Source: CAYXDR01 sp046498185
Lineage (GTDB): Bacteria > Desulfobacterota > DSM-4660 > Desulfatiglandales > Desulfatiglandaceae
Length of the DNA: 31,553 nt
Direction of reading: 5' to 3'
NCBI GenBank assembly: GCA_046498185.1
Contig: JAWOBE010000010.1
Span: 1-31,553 of the forward strand
This document shows positions 1 through 7,350 of the stretch, in pieces. Made by a program: the position numbers and the translations under genes. The notes under the pieces were generated by a model. It saw only the letters and a program-made list of their open reading frames with translations, was not told the origin of the DNA and did not search any database. Each line of letters opens with the position of its first letter. Position 1 is the stretch's first letter.

Positions 1-146
1 CAATCGACGGATGAACGCAGCCCGGCCGTGACCGCACGCACGGCCAAACGGCATACCGTGTCAGCCCAGCCGAAAACATCCGTGAATACAGAGGCTTCAA
101 AAGCCTCGAACCCTTGTGCAAGAAAAATCAGGACCTTCTTCGGCAA
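1..146 (-). CDS. DJ-1/PfpI (ThiJ) family protein, 5' part only
   Basis: The first 48 codons of a gene that runs off the left edge. A TTG start at 146 lies 9 nt after a clear GGAGG. The protein begins MPKKVLIFLAQGFEAFEASV and continues FTDVFGWADTV. This is the usual beta1-loop-alpha1 opening of DJ-1/PfpI/ThiJ proteins: a hydrophobic strand, then a small-Gly-x-Glu loop, then a helix. In the family the glutamate after the glycine sits beside the nucleophilic cysteine, which would lie beyond the edge. Members include deglycase/chaperone-like proteins, amidase-like enzymes and redox sensors, so no specific function can be given. It follows the pilin gene in the same direction after 71 nt that hold a possible terminator. 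The family call rests on about 48 residues and is fairly but not fully secure. Confidence 0.72.
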   Translation of the reverse strand, partial: MPKKVLIFLAQGFEAFEASVFTDVFGWADTVCRLAVRAVTAGLRSSVD

Positions 147-186
147 TTCAAGTAACCTCCGAACCACCGGTTTTTATTTGCCATAG

Positions 187-239
187 ATTAAAAAACCCGG
201 ATGTCAAAGCAAAAATTCTACGGTGCAGGGCTATCCGGG
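187..239 (-). terminator. Possible intrinsic terminator overlapping the pilin stop
   Basis: On the minus strand CCCGGAT (233-239) and ATCCGGG (196-202) form a perfect 7-bp inverted repeat, followed directly by six T residues. The 30-nt loop is long for an intrinsic terminator and contains the pilin stop codon, so the call is tentative. It would separate the pilin transcript from the DJ-1 family gene. Confidence 0.42.
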
Positions 240-610
240 CTGATTGACCCGCCGGGTCCGCTCACAGTGTACTCCTTCGTCCCCCCTTCGTGCTTCAACG
301 TAGCAGACCATGAATCGGTGTCAGCGGATATATCGTCTACCAAATCAACCCCTTTTGAGAAGCTGGAAAATCCCGCGGCTTCAAGATCTGCAATGTCGCT
401 TGCATAGGTGTTATTGTCCGTATAATACACTTCCTGCGCAGTCGCCATATTTTTCGCATCGCTCATTGCAGCTGCGTTGGCGGCACGTTTCCTGTAGTTC
501 GAAAACTGCGGAATTGCAATTGCAGCAAGGATGCCGATGATCGCGACCACGATCATAAGTTCGATAAGGGTAAAACCTTCTTCATTTCTCTTTGGCAGCG
601 TCATCCTCAT
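218..610 (-). CDS. Type IV major pilin-like prepilin (PilA family)
   Basis: A 130-aa prepilin. The 12-residue positively charged leader ends at Gly12 and is followed by F-T-L-I-E, the type III signal cut by prepilin peptidase PilD, which also N-methylates Phe13. Glu17 is the conserved Glu5 of the mature chain. Residues 13-36 are the hydrophobic helix that anchors the subunit in the inner membrane and later packs in the pilus core. The following AANAAAMSDAKNMATAQ helix and Y/T-rich stretch resemble deltaproteobacterial pilins. The globular part has no cysteine, so it lacks the disulfide-closed D-region of Pseudomonas/Neisseria pilins, and it ends in a Ser/Pro-rich tail. The ATG at 610 follows GGAGGAG. 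No other pilus genes are nearby, so it could also be a minor pilin or pseudopilin. Confidence 0.93.
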   Translation of the reverse strand: MRMTLPKRNEEGFTLIELMIVVAIIGILAAIAIPQFSNYRKRAANAAAMSDAKNMATAQEVYYTDNNTYASDIADLEAAGFSSFSKGVDLVDDISADTDSWSATLKHEGGTKEYTVSGPGGSISPDSPAP

Positions 611-989
611 ACTTTTTCTCTCCTCCGTTATTGGAATAAAATAGTTAAAAATTTTATTCGATCTAAAACAAAAAATCTTTCTTAATTAATACAAATGTCA
701 TGCCAAAAAAGAAGGAATCATCAAAGTGTTTATTGGATTAATAAGTGTTTGACTTCAGGAAAGATTTAGGAATCGCAAAACCGTCGAAAACTACCGCCAA
801 AATGTCGAGCAAGGCAATTAGGTGCAATTTTTGTCAGGCAACGACCCATTTTTTGGGCACCCCGATAAAGGTAGCGTGCCAGGTGGAGTCAGGCTCTCGA
901 TAGTCAAGCCGGCAAAAGAAGCCATGATCCCTATAAAATAGTCGTGATGTGGAAACCAGACCTTTGATTTGGCGAAGGAAGCGTCATCA
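611..989. other. 379-bp intergenic region upstream of the pilin gene
   Basis: No convincing gene. The half next to the pilin (611-730) is AT-rich and carries the sigma-54-like promoter at 690-706. The half next to pyrC has ordinary composition. A short open frame overlapping the pyrC 3' end out of frame (818-1042, minus) has no recognisable features. I see no clear terminator for pyrC; a 4-bp CCCA/TGGG hairpin at 845-857 lacks a T-run. Confidence 0.6.
690..706 (-). promoter_or_regulatory. Candidate sigma-54 (-24/-12) promoter of the pilin gene
   Basis: The minus strand reads TTGGCATG-ACAT-TTGTA, against the sigma-54 consensus TTGGCACG-N4-TTGCA. The invariant -24 GG is present and the spacing is exact; the -12 GC is GT. 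Transcription would start near 678-680, giving a leader of about 70 nt before the ATG at 610. Pilin genes of Pseudomonas and Geobacter are known to be sigma-54 dependent, which fits. The weakened -12 element keeps this tentative. Confidence 0.5.
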
Positions 990-2294
990 TCAACGGCCGG
1001 TATTCGGCATGATTGACTGCCAGACAAGCCTTCCTCCAACAACAGCCGCCAAATTTCGTCCGGTTAACTTCATACCAATAAACGGGCTGTTACAACTCTT
1101 TGATAATACCACGGATTCATCGAAGATATAGTCCTCATCCATATCCACCAACGCGATATCAGCCGCCCCTCCTTCCCTGAGAGCACCGCCGGGGACACCT
1201 AAAATAGATGCGGGTCTGATCGTCAGTTTAGCCAATGCATCCTCAAGGGGCAGCACTCCCTCTTTTACAAGCGCAAGGGTCAGGGGCAACGCGGTCTGAA
1301 GCCCGATAATTCCAAAAGGCGCATCTTTCAAATCCACGCCTTTTTCCGAAGGTGAATGGGGCGCATGATCGGTCGCGATTACATCGACAACACCCTCTGA
1401 AAGGCCCTTTTTTACCGCCGAAACATCATCCGCGCTGCGAAGCGGTGGATTCATCTTCGCGTTTGCATTGCATTTTATCACCGCTGTCTCATCCAGCGTA
1501 AAATAATGAGGCGCGGTCTCCGCGGTTACCTGAATTCCCTCTTGCTTAGCCCGTCTTATAAGCTCAACGCTTCCCCTGGTGCTTACATGAGCAATATGTA
1601 CAGGGCAACCGGTGAGTTTTGCAAGCAGTATCTCTCTAAACACCACTATTTCTTCCGAAGCACATGGAATACCGGGAATTCCCAGCCGCTTTGCCACATC
1701 CCCCTCATTTATCACGCCCCCCCGCGAAAGCCAATGGTCTTCAGAATGGGAAATAGGCAACAATCCCCAATGGCTAGCTTCTAGAAGAGCCTTGCGCATA
1801 AGGGCACTATCCACAACCGTAAAGCCATCGTCCGAAACACCCACCGCGCCCGCGGCTTTCAAGTCTGCGAAATCCGTGAGCGACTGCCCGGCCTGTCCAA
1901 TGCTCACCGAAGCGATCGGGTATATATGTGCAAAACCTGCCTTTATGCCGGCTTTTCTGATGAATTCAGTGACTTCCACACAGTCGTTGACGGGTTTCGT
2001 ATTCGGCATGCAGGCAACGGCCGTAAATCCGCCGGCAACCGCCGAAAGCGACCCGCTTGCGATCGTTTCCTTATGTTCTTGGCCCGGCTCGCGCAGGTGA
2101 ACATGCATATCCACAAGCCCGGGAACCACCACCTTCCCCTCTGCATTGATTTCGACCGCCCGGTCCGGGATCTCAACATCATCCCCCGGAGAATACAATG
2201 CGGCTATCCGGTCTCCCTCAGTCAGAACATCCAACCGATCAAACCGCCCGTGAACCGTGTCCAAAACCATCCCACCCCGTATGACCAGGCTCAT
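990..2294 (-). CDS. pyrC: Dihydroorotase (class I)
   Basis: A 434-aa amidohydrolase that cyclises carbamoyl-aspartate to dihydroorotate, the third step of UMP synthesis, in the cytosol. The metal-site residues are all visible: His64 and His66 in DMHVHLREPG, Asp155/Asp156 in SDDG, His183, His236 in HIAHVS, and Asp309 in ATDHAPH. The MPNTKP and MNPPLR substrate motifs are present. The length and the SDDG aspartate in place of the carbamylated lysine place it in the class I Bacillus/Aquifex-type group rather than the short E. coli type. The ATG at 2294 follows GGAG with 5 nt spacing and matches the usual family N-terminus; an upstream in-frame extension of 19 codons has no such support. It stands alone after the ribosomal terminator, with no pyrB or carA partner in view. 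Confidence 0.96.
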   Translation of the reverse strand: MSLVIRGGMVLDTVHGRFDRLDVLTEGDRIAALYSPGDDVEIPDRAVEINAEGKVVVPGLVDMHVHLREPGQEHKETIASGSLSAVAGGFTAVACMPNTKPVNDCVEVTEFIRKAGIKAGFAHIYPIASVSIGQAGQSLTDFADLKAAGAVGVSDDGFTVVDSALMRKALLEASHWGLLPISHSEDHWLSRGGVINEGDVAKRLGIPGIPCASEEIVVFREILLAKLTGCPVHIAHVSTRGSVELIRRAKQEGIQVTAETAPHYFTLDETAVIKCNANAKMNPPLRSADDVSAVKKGLSEGVVDVIATDHAPHSPSEKGVDLKDAPFGIIGLQTALPLTLALVKEGVLPLEDALAKLTIRPASILGVPGGALREGGAADIALVDMDEDYIFDESVVLSKSCNSPFIGMKLTGRNLAAVVGGRLVWQSIMPNTGR

Positions 2295-2312
2295 TTCATC
2301 TCCATTTTTGCC

Positions 2313-2329
2313 CACACATTTCCAGTGTG
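2313..2329 (-). repeat. Small inverted repeat before the pyrC ribosome-binding site
   Basis: CACAC and GTGTG flank a 7-nt loop and end about 8 nt before the GGAG of pyrC. This could fold in the leader. It is only 5 bp and may be chance; E. coli pyrC is known to use a leader hairpin for translational control, but I see no sequence link to that system. Confidence 0.25.
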
Positions 2330-2398
2330 TCAGAAAGGGTTTTGTTTGCAAATCCTAACGATAAAAAATCCAAGGTCCTTCTGCAAGCTTCACTGCAC

Positions 2399-2436
2399 AA
2401 AAAAAACCCCCCGAGCCGTCCATCGGCAGGGGGGGG
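2399..2436 (-). terminator. Intrinsic terminator ending the ribosomal super-cluster
   Basis: Downstream of rplQ the minus strand has a C-run (2429-2436), then a GCCG/CGGC inner stem with a 5-nt loop, then GGGGGG (2407-2412), followed at once by eight T residues (2399-2406). The stem is interrupted by two mismatches. Very GC-rich stem plus long T-tract makes this the clearest rho-independent terminator in the window. It lies 15 nt after the rplQ stop, so it marks the end of the alpha-operon transcript and insulates pyrC. Confidence 0.92.
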
Positions 2437-2451
2437 TCTTCGGACCGCCAC

Positions 2452-2913
2452 TCACTTTTTCTCGTCGGCGCCGGTATTCTCCCCGGGAGATGCCGCCGAG
2501 CCTGCCGAAGCCTTAGCCACTTTCGGCTTCTTCTTTTTTCCTTTTTTAGCCTCTTCGCTTTTGCTGACCAACTGAACGACCGAAACAGAAGCACCATCAC
2601 CCTTTCGCACGCCTTTTTTCACTATCCTGACATATCCGCCCTGCCGGTCCGTGAAACGTCCGGCCATTTCGTCAAAAAGACGATGCGTGACGGCCTTGTC
2701 CTGCATATACGATAGGGCCATACGCCGGGAATGAAGATCGCCCTGTTTCGCCAGCGTAATCATCTTTTCGGCCAGCGGGCGTACAGACTTCGCTTTTGCA
2801 TCCGTGGTCACTATCTGCTCATGCTTCAAAAGGGAGGTTACCATATTACGTAACATGGCCCTCCTATGCGACGTATTGCGCCCCAACTGATTGCCAGCTT
2901 TTCTGTGCCTCAT
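2452..2913 (-). CDS. rplQ: 50S ribosomal protein L17
   Basis: A 153-aa L17. The core starts MRHRKAGNQLGRNTSHRRAM, the family signature, and binds 23S rRNA near the exit tunnel. The core ends around residue 120 and is followed by about 30 extra residues, a Lys-rich patch then an Ala/Ser/Gly/Glu-rich tail, which the short 116-130 aa forms lack; the tail is probably disordered. The ATG overlaps the rpoA stop as ATGA, so translation is likely coupled to rpoA. It is the last gene before the terminator at 2399-2436, as in most alpha operons. Confidence 0.98.
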   Translation of the reverse strand: MRHRKAGNQLGRNTSHRRAMLRNMVTSLLKHEQIVTTDAKAKSVRPLAEKMITLAKQGDLHSRRMALSYMQDKAVTHRLFDEMAGRFTDRQGGYVRIVKKGVRKGDGASVSVVQLVSKSEEAKKGKKKKPKVAKASAGSAASPGENTGADEKK

Positions 2914-3950
2914 TGATCCTCTTCCTCATTCTCTTCATCCCCGCCCGATGGAATAGCCCTACCGGGAGGCGGGAAGTTATCAAGTTTTAACCCCAGCGAC
3001 AAGCCCATCTCTTCGAGAATAGCCTTAATCTCGTTTAGAGATTTTCTGCCGAAATTTTTAGTTTTGAGCATTTCCGCTTCGGTTTTTTGTACAAGCTCGC
3101 CGATCATCGTAATGTTCGCGTTTTTAAGACAATTAGCGGACCGGACCGACAATTCCAGCTCGGATACAGGACGAAAAAGATTCTCGTTGAAATCTTCAAC
3201 TCCTTCGTCTTCCTCTTCCATCTGTGGTTCTGGCTCTTCCTCGAAATTGATGAACGGCGTCATCTGTTCCTTTAGAATTTTAGCTGCAAACCCCAGTGCG
3301 TCTTCAGGAGAAAGACTTCCATCCGTCCAGAGCTCCATCGTAAGTTTGTCGTAGTCCGTAATCTGCCCCACCCGCGAATTCGTAACGACATAATTGACTT
3401 TCTCCACAGGAGAAAACGTCGCATCCATCGCTATCACGCCGATGGGCTCCTCGATGTTCTTATTGCGCTCGGCGGGTACATAACCCTTTCCCGCCTTCAC
3501 GACCATTTCCATATCCAAGGATGCATCTTTGCTCAATGTAGCGATATGGAAATCAGCATTCATAATTTCAACATCCCCATCCGATTCGATATCCCCGGCA
3601 TTGACCGAACCTTCGCCGTTTCTTTTCAACCGTACGACCGCTTCAGAAACACCAATAAGCCTGGGTCGCACCTCCTTTAAATTCAGGATAATATCGGTCA
3701 CATCCTCGACAACGCCGGGAATAGTTGAAAATTCATGTTTCACCCCTTCGATTTTCACCGAAACGATAGCGGCACCCTGGAGCGAAGACAACAAAATACG
3801 TCGGAGGGAATTACCTATCGTAATTCCGAATCCCCTCTCCAGCGGCTCGCAGGTGAATTTGCCATAGAAACTCGTGGAGCTTCCCCGATCAATATCGACC
3901 CTTCTGGGTCTAATCAGCTCCCGCCAATTTCTGCTCTTAAGATCTGCCAA
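2910..3950 (-). CDS. rpoA: DNA-directed RNA polymerase subunit alpha
   Basis: A 346-aa alpha subunit. The N-terminal domain (about residues 1-235) carries GFGITIGNSLRRILLSSL, the dimerisation and beta/beta' docking region. A Glu-rich linker (EEEPEPQMEEEDEG) leads to the C-terminal domain with the VRSANCLKNANI and LKTKNFGRKSLNEIK motifs that contact UP elements and activators. The extreme C-terminus is acidic (DEENEEEDQ). The start is TTG at 3950, 5 nt after GGGGAGG; the N-terminus MADLKSRNWRELIRP matches related proteins. It lies 54 nt after rpsD and overlaps rplQ by 4 nt. Confidence 0.98.
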   Translation of the reverse strand: MADLKSRNWRELIRPRRVDIDRGSSTSFYGKFTCEPLERGFGITIGNSLRRILLSSLQGAAIVSVKIEGVKHEFSTIPGVVEDVTDIILNLKEVRPRLIGVSEAVVRLKRNGEGSVNAGDIESDGDVEIMNADFHIATLSKDASLDMEMVVKAGKGYVPAERNKNIEEPIGVIAMDATFSPVEKVNYVVTNSRVGQITDYDKLTMELWTDGSLSPEDALGFAAKILKEQMTPFINFEEEPEPQMEEEDEGVEDFNENLFRPVSELELSVRSANCLKNANITMIGELVQKTEAEMLKTKNFGRKSLNEIKAILEEMGLSLGLKLDNFPPPGRAIPSGGDEENEEEDQ

Positions 3951-4004
3951 AAGAGCCTCCCCTTATTGACTGGTTTATGAAAGGTGCCCTCAAAATACCA
4001 ACGA

Positions 4005-4634
4005 CTACTTCGAATACAACTCGACTATCAACTGCTCCTGGATAGGCATCGTGATATCTTCTCTGCTCGGAAGCGCTTTGAAGGATCCTTTAAACTGGTC
4101 TTTGTCAACCTCGATCCAACCCGGAATTCCTCGCCGCACCACAGTTTCCAACGAATCAACAATCTGTGGTACCTTTCGACTTTCCTCCCGGACTTCAATA
4201 ACATCCCCCGGTTTCACTAAAAACGAAGGGATATTAACTTTCCGGCCGTTGACAAGGAAATGGTTGTGTCGGACATATTGTCGTCCTTGAGATCTGGACG
4301 AAACAAACCCCATCCGGTAAACCACGTTGTCCAACCGGGCTTCGAGAAATAACAGAAGGTTCGTGCCTGTGATCCCCTTTTGTTTATCAGATTTTCTATA
4401 ATAGCCCCTGAACTGCTTCTCCAGAATGCCATAGATCCTCTTGACCTTTTGTTTTTCCCTGAGCTGCGCACGGTAATCCGATTGTTTGCCGGCCCGTTTC
4501 TGCCCGTGCTGACCGGGTCCATAAGCTCTCCTGTCGAAGGCGCATTTGTCCCCGTAGCAACGATCTCCCTTTAGAAACAGCTTCATATTCTCACGCCGGC
4601 ACAATCTGCAAGCTGAACCGATGTATCTGGCCAA
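4005..4634 (-). CDS. rpsD: 30S ribosomal protein S4, zinc-type
   Basis: A 209-aa S4, one of the primary 16S rRNA binders and often the autogenous repressor of the alpha operon. It starts MARYIGSACRLCRRE. Cys9, Cys12, Cys26 and Cys31 form the zinc site found in Thermus-type S4 and absent from E. coli S4. The S4 RNA-binding domain (about residues 97-160) contains RLDNVVYRMGF and VNGRKVNIPS. The TTG at 4634 is 7 nt after AGGAGG and gives the family N-terminus. Another TTG two codons upstream sits almost on the Shine-Dalgarno and is less likely. The 125-nt gap before the gene is one of the longest in the alpha block. Confidence 0.98.
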   Translation of the reverse strand: MARYIGSACRLCRRENMKLFLKGDRCYGDKCAFDRRAYGPGQHGQKRAGKQSDYRAQLREKQKVKRIYGILEKQFRGYYRKSDKQKGITGTNLLLFLEARLDNVVYRMGFVSSRSQGRQYVRHNHFLVNGRKVNIPSFLVKPGDVIEVREESRKVPQIVDSLETVVRRGIPGWIEVDKDQFKGSFKALPSREDITMPIQEQLIVELYSK

Positions 4635-4651
4635 AATCAATCCTCCTGATC

Positions 4652-4670
4652 GGTTTCCATCCGGAATACC
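4652..4670 (-). promoter_or_regulatory. Hairpin just upstream of the rpsD ribosome-binding site
   Basis: On the minus strand GGTATTCC (4663-4670), loop GGAT and GGAAACC (4652-4658) can pair as a 7-bp stem with one bulged A. It ends 4 nt before the AGGAGG of rpsD (4642-4647). The position suits translational control, possibly by S4 itself, but no known S4 leader fold could be confirmed by eye. Confidence 0.3.
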
Positions 4671-4759
4671 TTTTCCGACCGCTTTCCACCCCTCGTCCGG
4701 AGTGTTCTTAAATCATACCCCCACGCTCGAGACGCGGCCTCATGCATTCTTTTCCTCAA

Positions 4760-5155
4760 TTAAACCCGTCTGCGTTTCGGGGGTCTGCAACCATTGTGTG
4801 GGATAGGCGTCACATCCCTGATAACCGAGACATTGAACCCGTCGATCTGGAGCGCCCTCAGCGCCGCTTCTCTTCCCACTCCCGGACCCTTTACACGTAC
4901 TTCCGCGCTGCGCATACCATGTTCCATAGCAACCCTCACAGCCTCTTTGCAGGCCAACTGCGCAGCAAACGGAGTACTCTTCCTCGAACCTTTGAATCCG
5001 GCCCGGCCCGCGCTCGACTGCGATACAACATTACCCGTCAGATCTGTGACGGTTACTACTGTATTGTTAAAAGTGGACTGAATGTGAACTATTCCACTGG
5101 GAATATTTTTCTTCTCTTTTTTGACCCTAACCTTCTTACGAGCGGCCTTTGCCAT
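4760..5155 (-). CDS. rpsK: 30S ribosomal protein S11
   Basis: A 131-aa S11 of the 30S platform, which contacts mRNA near the E site and pairs with S6/S18/S21. Core motifs are VHIQSTFNNTVVTVTD (about residues 23-38), SAGRAGFKGSRKSTPFAAQ, and the C-terminal TPIPHNGCRPPKRRRV; the tail is typical of the family. A Lys-rich N-terminus (ARKKVRVKKEKK) is a little longer than in E. coli. The ATG at 5155 follows GAGGTGG. It is 15 nt after rpsM. Confidence 0.98.
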   Translation of the reverse strand: MAKAARKKVRVKKEKKNIPSGIVHIQSTFNNTVVTVTDLTGNVVSQSSAGRAGFKGSRKSTPFAAQLACKEAVRVAMEHGMRSAEVRVKGPGVGREAALRALQIDGFNVSVIRDVTPIPHNGCRPPKRRRV

Positions 5156-5170
5156 TATCCACCTCTGTTC

Positions 5171-5542
5171 TTACTTTTTCTTCTTACCCATAACCGCACG
5201 CCTAGGTCCCTTACGGGTCCGTGCGTTGGTGCTGGTCCGCTGCCCCCTCACCGGGAGCCCTCTGCGATGCCGAAGCCCGCGATAAATTCCGAGATCCATC
5301 AAGCGCTTGATGTTCATCGAAATCTCACGGCGTAAATCACCTTCGACCTTGTACTTTTCGTCTATAATTCGACGAATACCGTTGATCGCATCAGCGGAAA
5401 GATCATCGGACTTTGTATTCCAATCCACCCCCGCTTCGTCGAGGATCTTCTGAGACGTTGATCTCCCGATACCGTATATATACGTAAGAGCGATCTCGAT
5501 CCTCTTTCCCTTTGGCAAATCGACTCCAGCAATTCTAGCCAA
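5171..5542 (-). CDS. rpsM: 30S ribosomal protein S13
   Basis: A 123-aa S13 of the 30S head, which forms intersubunit bridges with L5 and 23S rRNA and contacts P-site tRNA by its tail. Visible signatures are MARIAGVDLPKGKRIEIALT, the helix-hairpin-helix YIYGIGRSTSQKIL, and RHRRGLPVRGQRTSTNARTR near the C-terminus, followed by a basic GKKKK end. The start is TTG at 5542 with a GGAG about 7 nt upstream. Confidence 0.98.
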   Translation of the reverse strand: MARIAGVDLPKGKRIEIALTYIYGIGRSTSQKILDEAGVDWNTKSDDLSADAINGIRRIIDEKYKVEGDLRREISMNIKRLMDLGIYRGLRHRRGLPVRGQRTSTNARTRKGPRRAVMGKKKK

Positions 5543-5610
5543 TCTCTTTCTCCATGTGTCAGTATTCCTAATGACCCGTAAATATAAAGGAGTTCAAAAA
5601 CATCCAGCAA

Positions 5611-5724
5611 TTATCCCTGTCGCTGTTTATGCCGCGGATTGACGCATATAATCCGCATCACACCATTGCGCCTGATCACCTTGCAGTTTTTGCAAATTTT
5701 CTTCACCGAGGGTTTAACCTTCAT
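5611..5724 (-). CDS. rpmJ: 50S ribosomal protein L36, zinc-type
   Basis: A 37-aa protein: it begins MKVKPSVKKICKNCKVIRR and ends NPRHKQRQG before TAA. Cys11, Cys14, Cys27 and His32 form the zinc ribbon of the C+ form of L36, which helps fold 23S rRNA near the peptidyl transferase region. The ATG at 5724 is 8 nt after GGAGG. It sits between infA (42 nt) and rpsM (68 nt), its usual place. Confidence 0.97.
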   Translation of the reverse strand: MKVKPSVKKICKNCKVIRRNGVMRIICVNPRHKQRQG

Positions 5725-5766
5725 GACAGCTTCCTCCATTATCACAGGGGTAATTTTAAACCCCAA

Positions 5767-5988
5767 TCATCTCTCGCCGCGGTAAACTATTCTTCCCCGG
5801 CTCAAATCATAAGGTGACAATTCGACGACCACCTTATCTCCTGGCAGAATTTTAATAAAATTCTTCCGCATTCTCCCTGAGATATGCCCCAACACCCTAT
5901 GACCATTTTTCAGCTCCAGCCTGAACATAGCGTTGGGTAGTGTCTCGATCACGACACCTTCAACTTCGATTGCTTCTTCTTTCCCCAT
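5767..5988 (-). CDS. infA: Translation initiation factor IF-1
   Basis: A 73-aa single OB-fold (S1-like) protein that binds the 30S A site during initiation. Family motifs EEAIEVEGVVIE, LPNAMFRLELKNGHRVLGHI, GRMRKNFIKILPGDKVVVELSPYDL and RGRIVYR are all present. The ATG at 5988 has only a weak Shine-Dalgarno (AAAGG close to the start), so it may rely on coupling to secY, 32 nt upstream. In many relatives adk and/or map lie between secY and infA; here they do not. Confidence 0.98.
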   Translation of the reverse strand: MGKEEAIEVEGVVIETLPNAMFRLELKNGHRVLGHISGRMRKNFIKILPGDKVVVELSPYDLSRGRIVYRGER

Positions 5989-6020
5989 AGCCTTTATACC
6001 CGGTGCAATCCGTTCTTGGC

Positions 6021-7334
6021 CTACTTGCTTCGACCAAAACCTTTTTTCATGAAGCCTTCATAATGCCGCGTAAGCATATGCGTCTCGATCTGATTCGTTG
6101 TATCCATCGCGACTCCAACTACTATCAGCAACGCCGTTCCACCAAAATAAAACGGCACATTCATCTGATAAATCAAAATCTGCGGCAGGATGCACACTGC
6201 AGATACGTATGTGGCACCGGACAATGTAAGCCTTGTCAACACCCTGTCGATATACTCAGCGGTGTTCTTCCCAGGTCTGATCCCAGGGATAAACCCTCCG
6301 CTCCGCTTCATGTTGTCAGCCACATCCACCGGGTTGAACTGCACAGCGGTATAGAAATAGCAAAAGAAAAATATAAATGCGACGAAAATAACGTTATATA
6401 CGATATGTCCAGGATTCAGCGCACCTACGACCCACTGTAACCACGGCAGCTGATCCCTACTCAAAAAATTTGCGATTGTCGCCGGAAACATGATTATAGA
6501 TGATGCAAATATAGGAGGAATTACGCCTGCAGTATTGACCTTCAAGGGCAAATGCGTACTCTGTCCTCCATACATCCGCCGGCCAACAACTCTTTTTGCG
6601 TATTGCACCGGAATCCGACGCTGCCCTCTCTCCACGAATACAATCATCCCAACCACAAAAATCATAAGGCCCACGAGAAGCAGTACGAAAAAAATACTAA
6701 GCTCTCCAGTACCTATAAGTCTGAAGGTGTTTCCGACTGCACTTGGAAACCCAGCGATTATACCGGAAAATATAATAAGACTGATTCCGTTTCCGATGCC
6801 CCTTTCAGTTATCTGTTCACCAAGCCACATCAAAAAAGATGTTCCTGCGGTAAGGGTAACAACAGTAAGAAGTCTGAAGCCCCAACCACCCGAAGGCACT
6901 ATCAATGCGCCTCCCGGACTCGTCATATTTTCGAGCCCCACGGCGATGCCGAAGCCCTGAATCACACTAAGAATAACAGTTCCATACCGTGTATATTGAA
7001 CAATTTTTTTCCGGCCCTGTTCTCCTTCTTTCTTCAACCGCTCCAGGTAAGGCACCACAACCGTCATCAACTGCAGGATGATCGATGCGCTGATATAGGG
7101 CATAATACCCAAGGCCATCACTGACATCTGGCTCAGCGCACCGCCGGAAAACATATCGAACAAACCAAAAAGCGTTCCGTGCCGCTCACTGAAAAAAGCT
7201 GCAAGCGCCCCCCCGTCGATTCCAGGCGTCGGTATATGGCACCCGATACGGTACACCGCAAGCATCATCAAAGTGAAGAAAATCCGTTTCTTCAACTCCG
7301 GTATCCGCGCTATATTCTGGAACCCACCTAGCAA
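6021..7334 (-). CDS. secY: Protein translocase subunit SecY
   Basis: A 437-aa inner-membrane channel of the SecYEG translocon, with about ten hydrophobic segments. The N-terminus (LGGFQNIARIPELKKRIFFT) precedes TM1, and the plug region carries GGALSQMSVMALGIMPYISA. Cytoplasmic loops contain EGEQGRKKIVQYTRYGT and the ribosome/SecA-binding YAKRVVGRRMYGGQSTHLPLK, followed by NTAGVIPPIFA. The start is TTG at 7334, 6 nt after AGGGGG. It follows rplO by 16 nt, the normal spc-operon position. Confidence 0.98.
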   Translation of the reverse strand: MLGGFQNIARIPELKKRIFFTLMMLAVYRIGCHIPTPGIDGGALAAFFSERHGTLFGLFDMFSGGALSQMSVMALGIMPYISASIILQLMTVVVPYLERLKKEGEQGRKKIVQYTRYGTVILSVIQGFGIAVGLENMTSPGGALIVPSGGWGFRLLTVVTLTAGTSFLMWLGEQITERGIGNGISLIIFSGIIAGFPSAVGNTFRLIGTGELSIFFVLLLVGLMIFVVGMIVFVERGQRRIPVQYAKRVVGRRMYGGQSTHLPLKVNTAGVIPPIFASSIIMFPATIANFLSRDQLPWLQWVVGALNPGHIVYNVIFVAFIFFFCYFYTAVQFNPVDVADNMKRSGGFIPGIRPGKNTAEYIDRVLTRLTLSGATYVSAVCILPQILIYQMNVPFYFGGTALLIVVGVAMDTTNQIETHMLTRHYEGFMKKGFGRSK

Positions 7335-7350
7335 TGAACGCCCCCTAAAA

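Noticed and set aside
218..610. Short conductive e-pilin like that of Geobacter
   Set aside because: The protein is 130 aa with a globular C-terminal part, about twice the length of the truncated Geobacter PilA, and has no matching aromatic pattern.
845..857. CCCA/TGGG hairpin downstream of pyrC
   Set aside because: Only 4 bp and no T-tract on either strand, so it is not a convincing terminator.
818..1042. Minus-strand open frame of 74 codons between the pilin and pyrC genes
   Set aside because: It overlaps the pyrC 3' end in another frame, has no recognisable motif or clear ribosome-binding site, and looks like chance.
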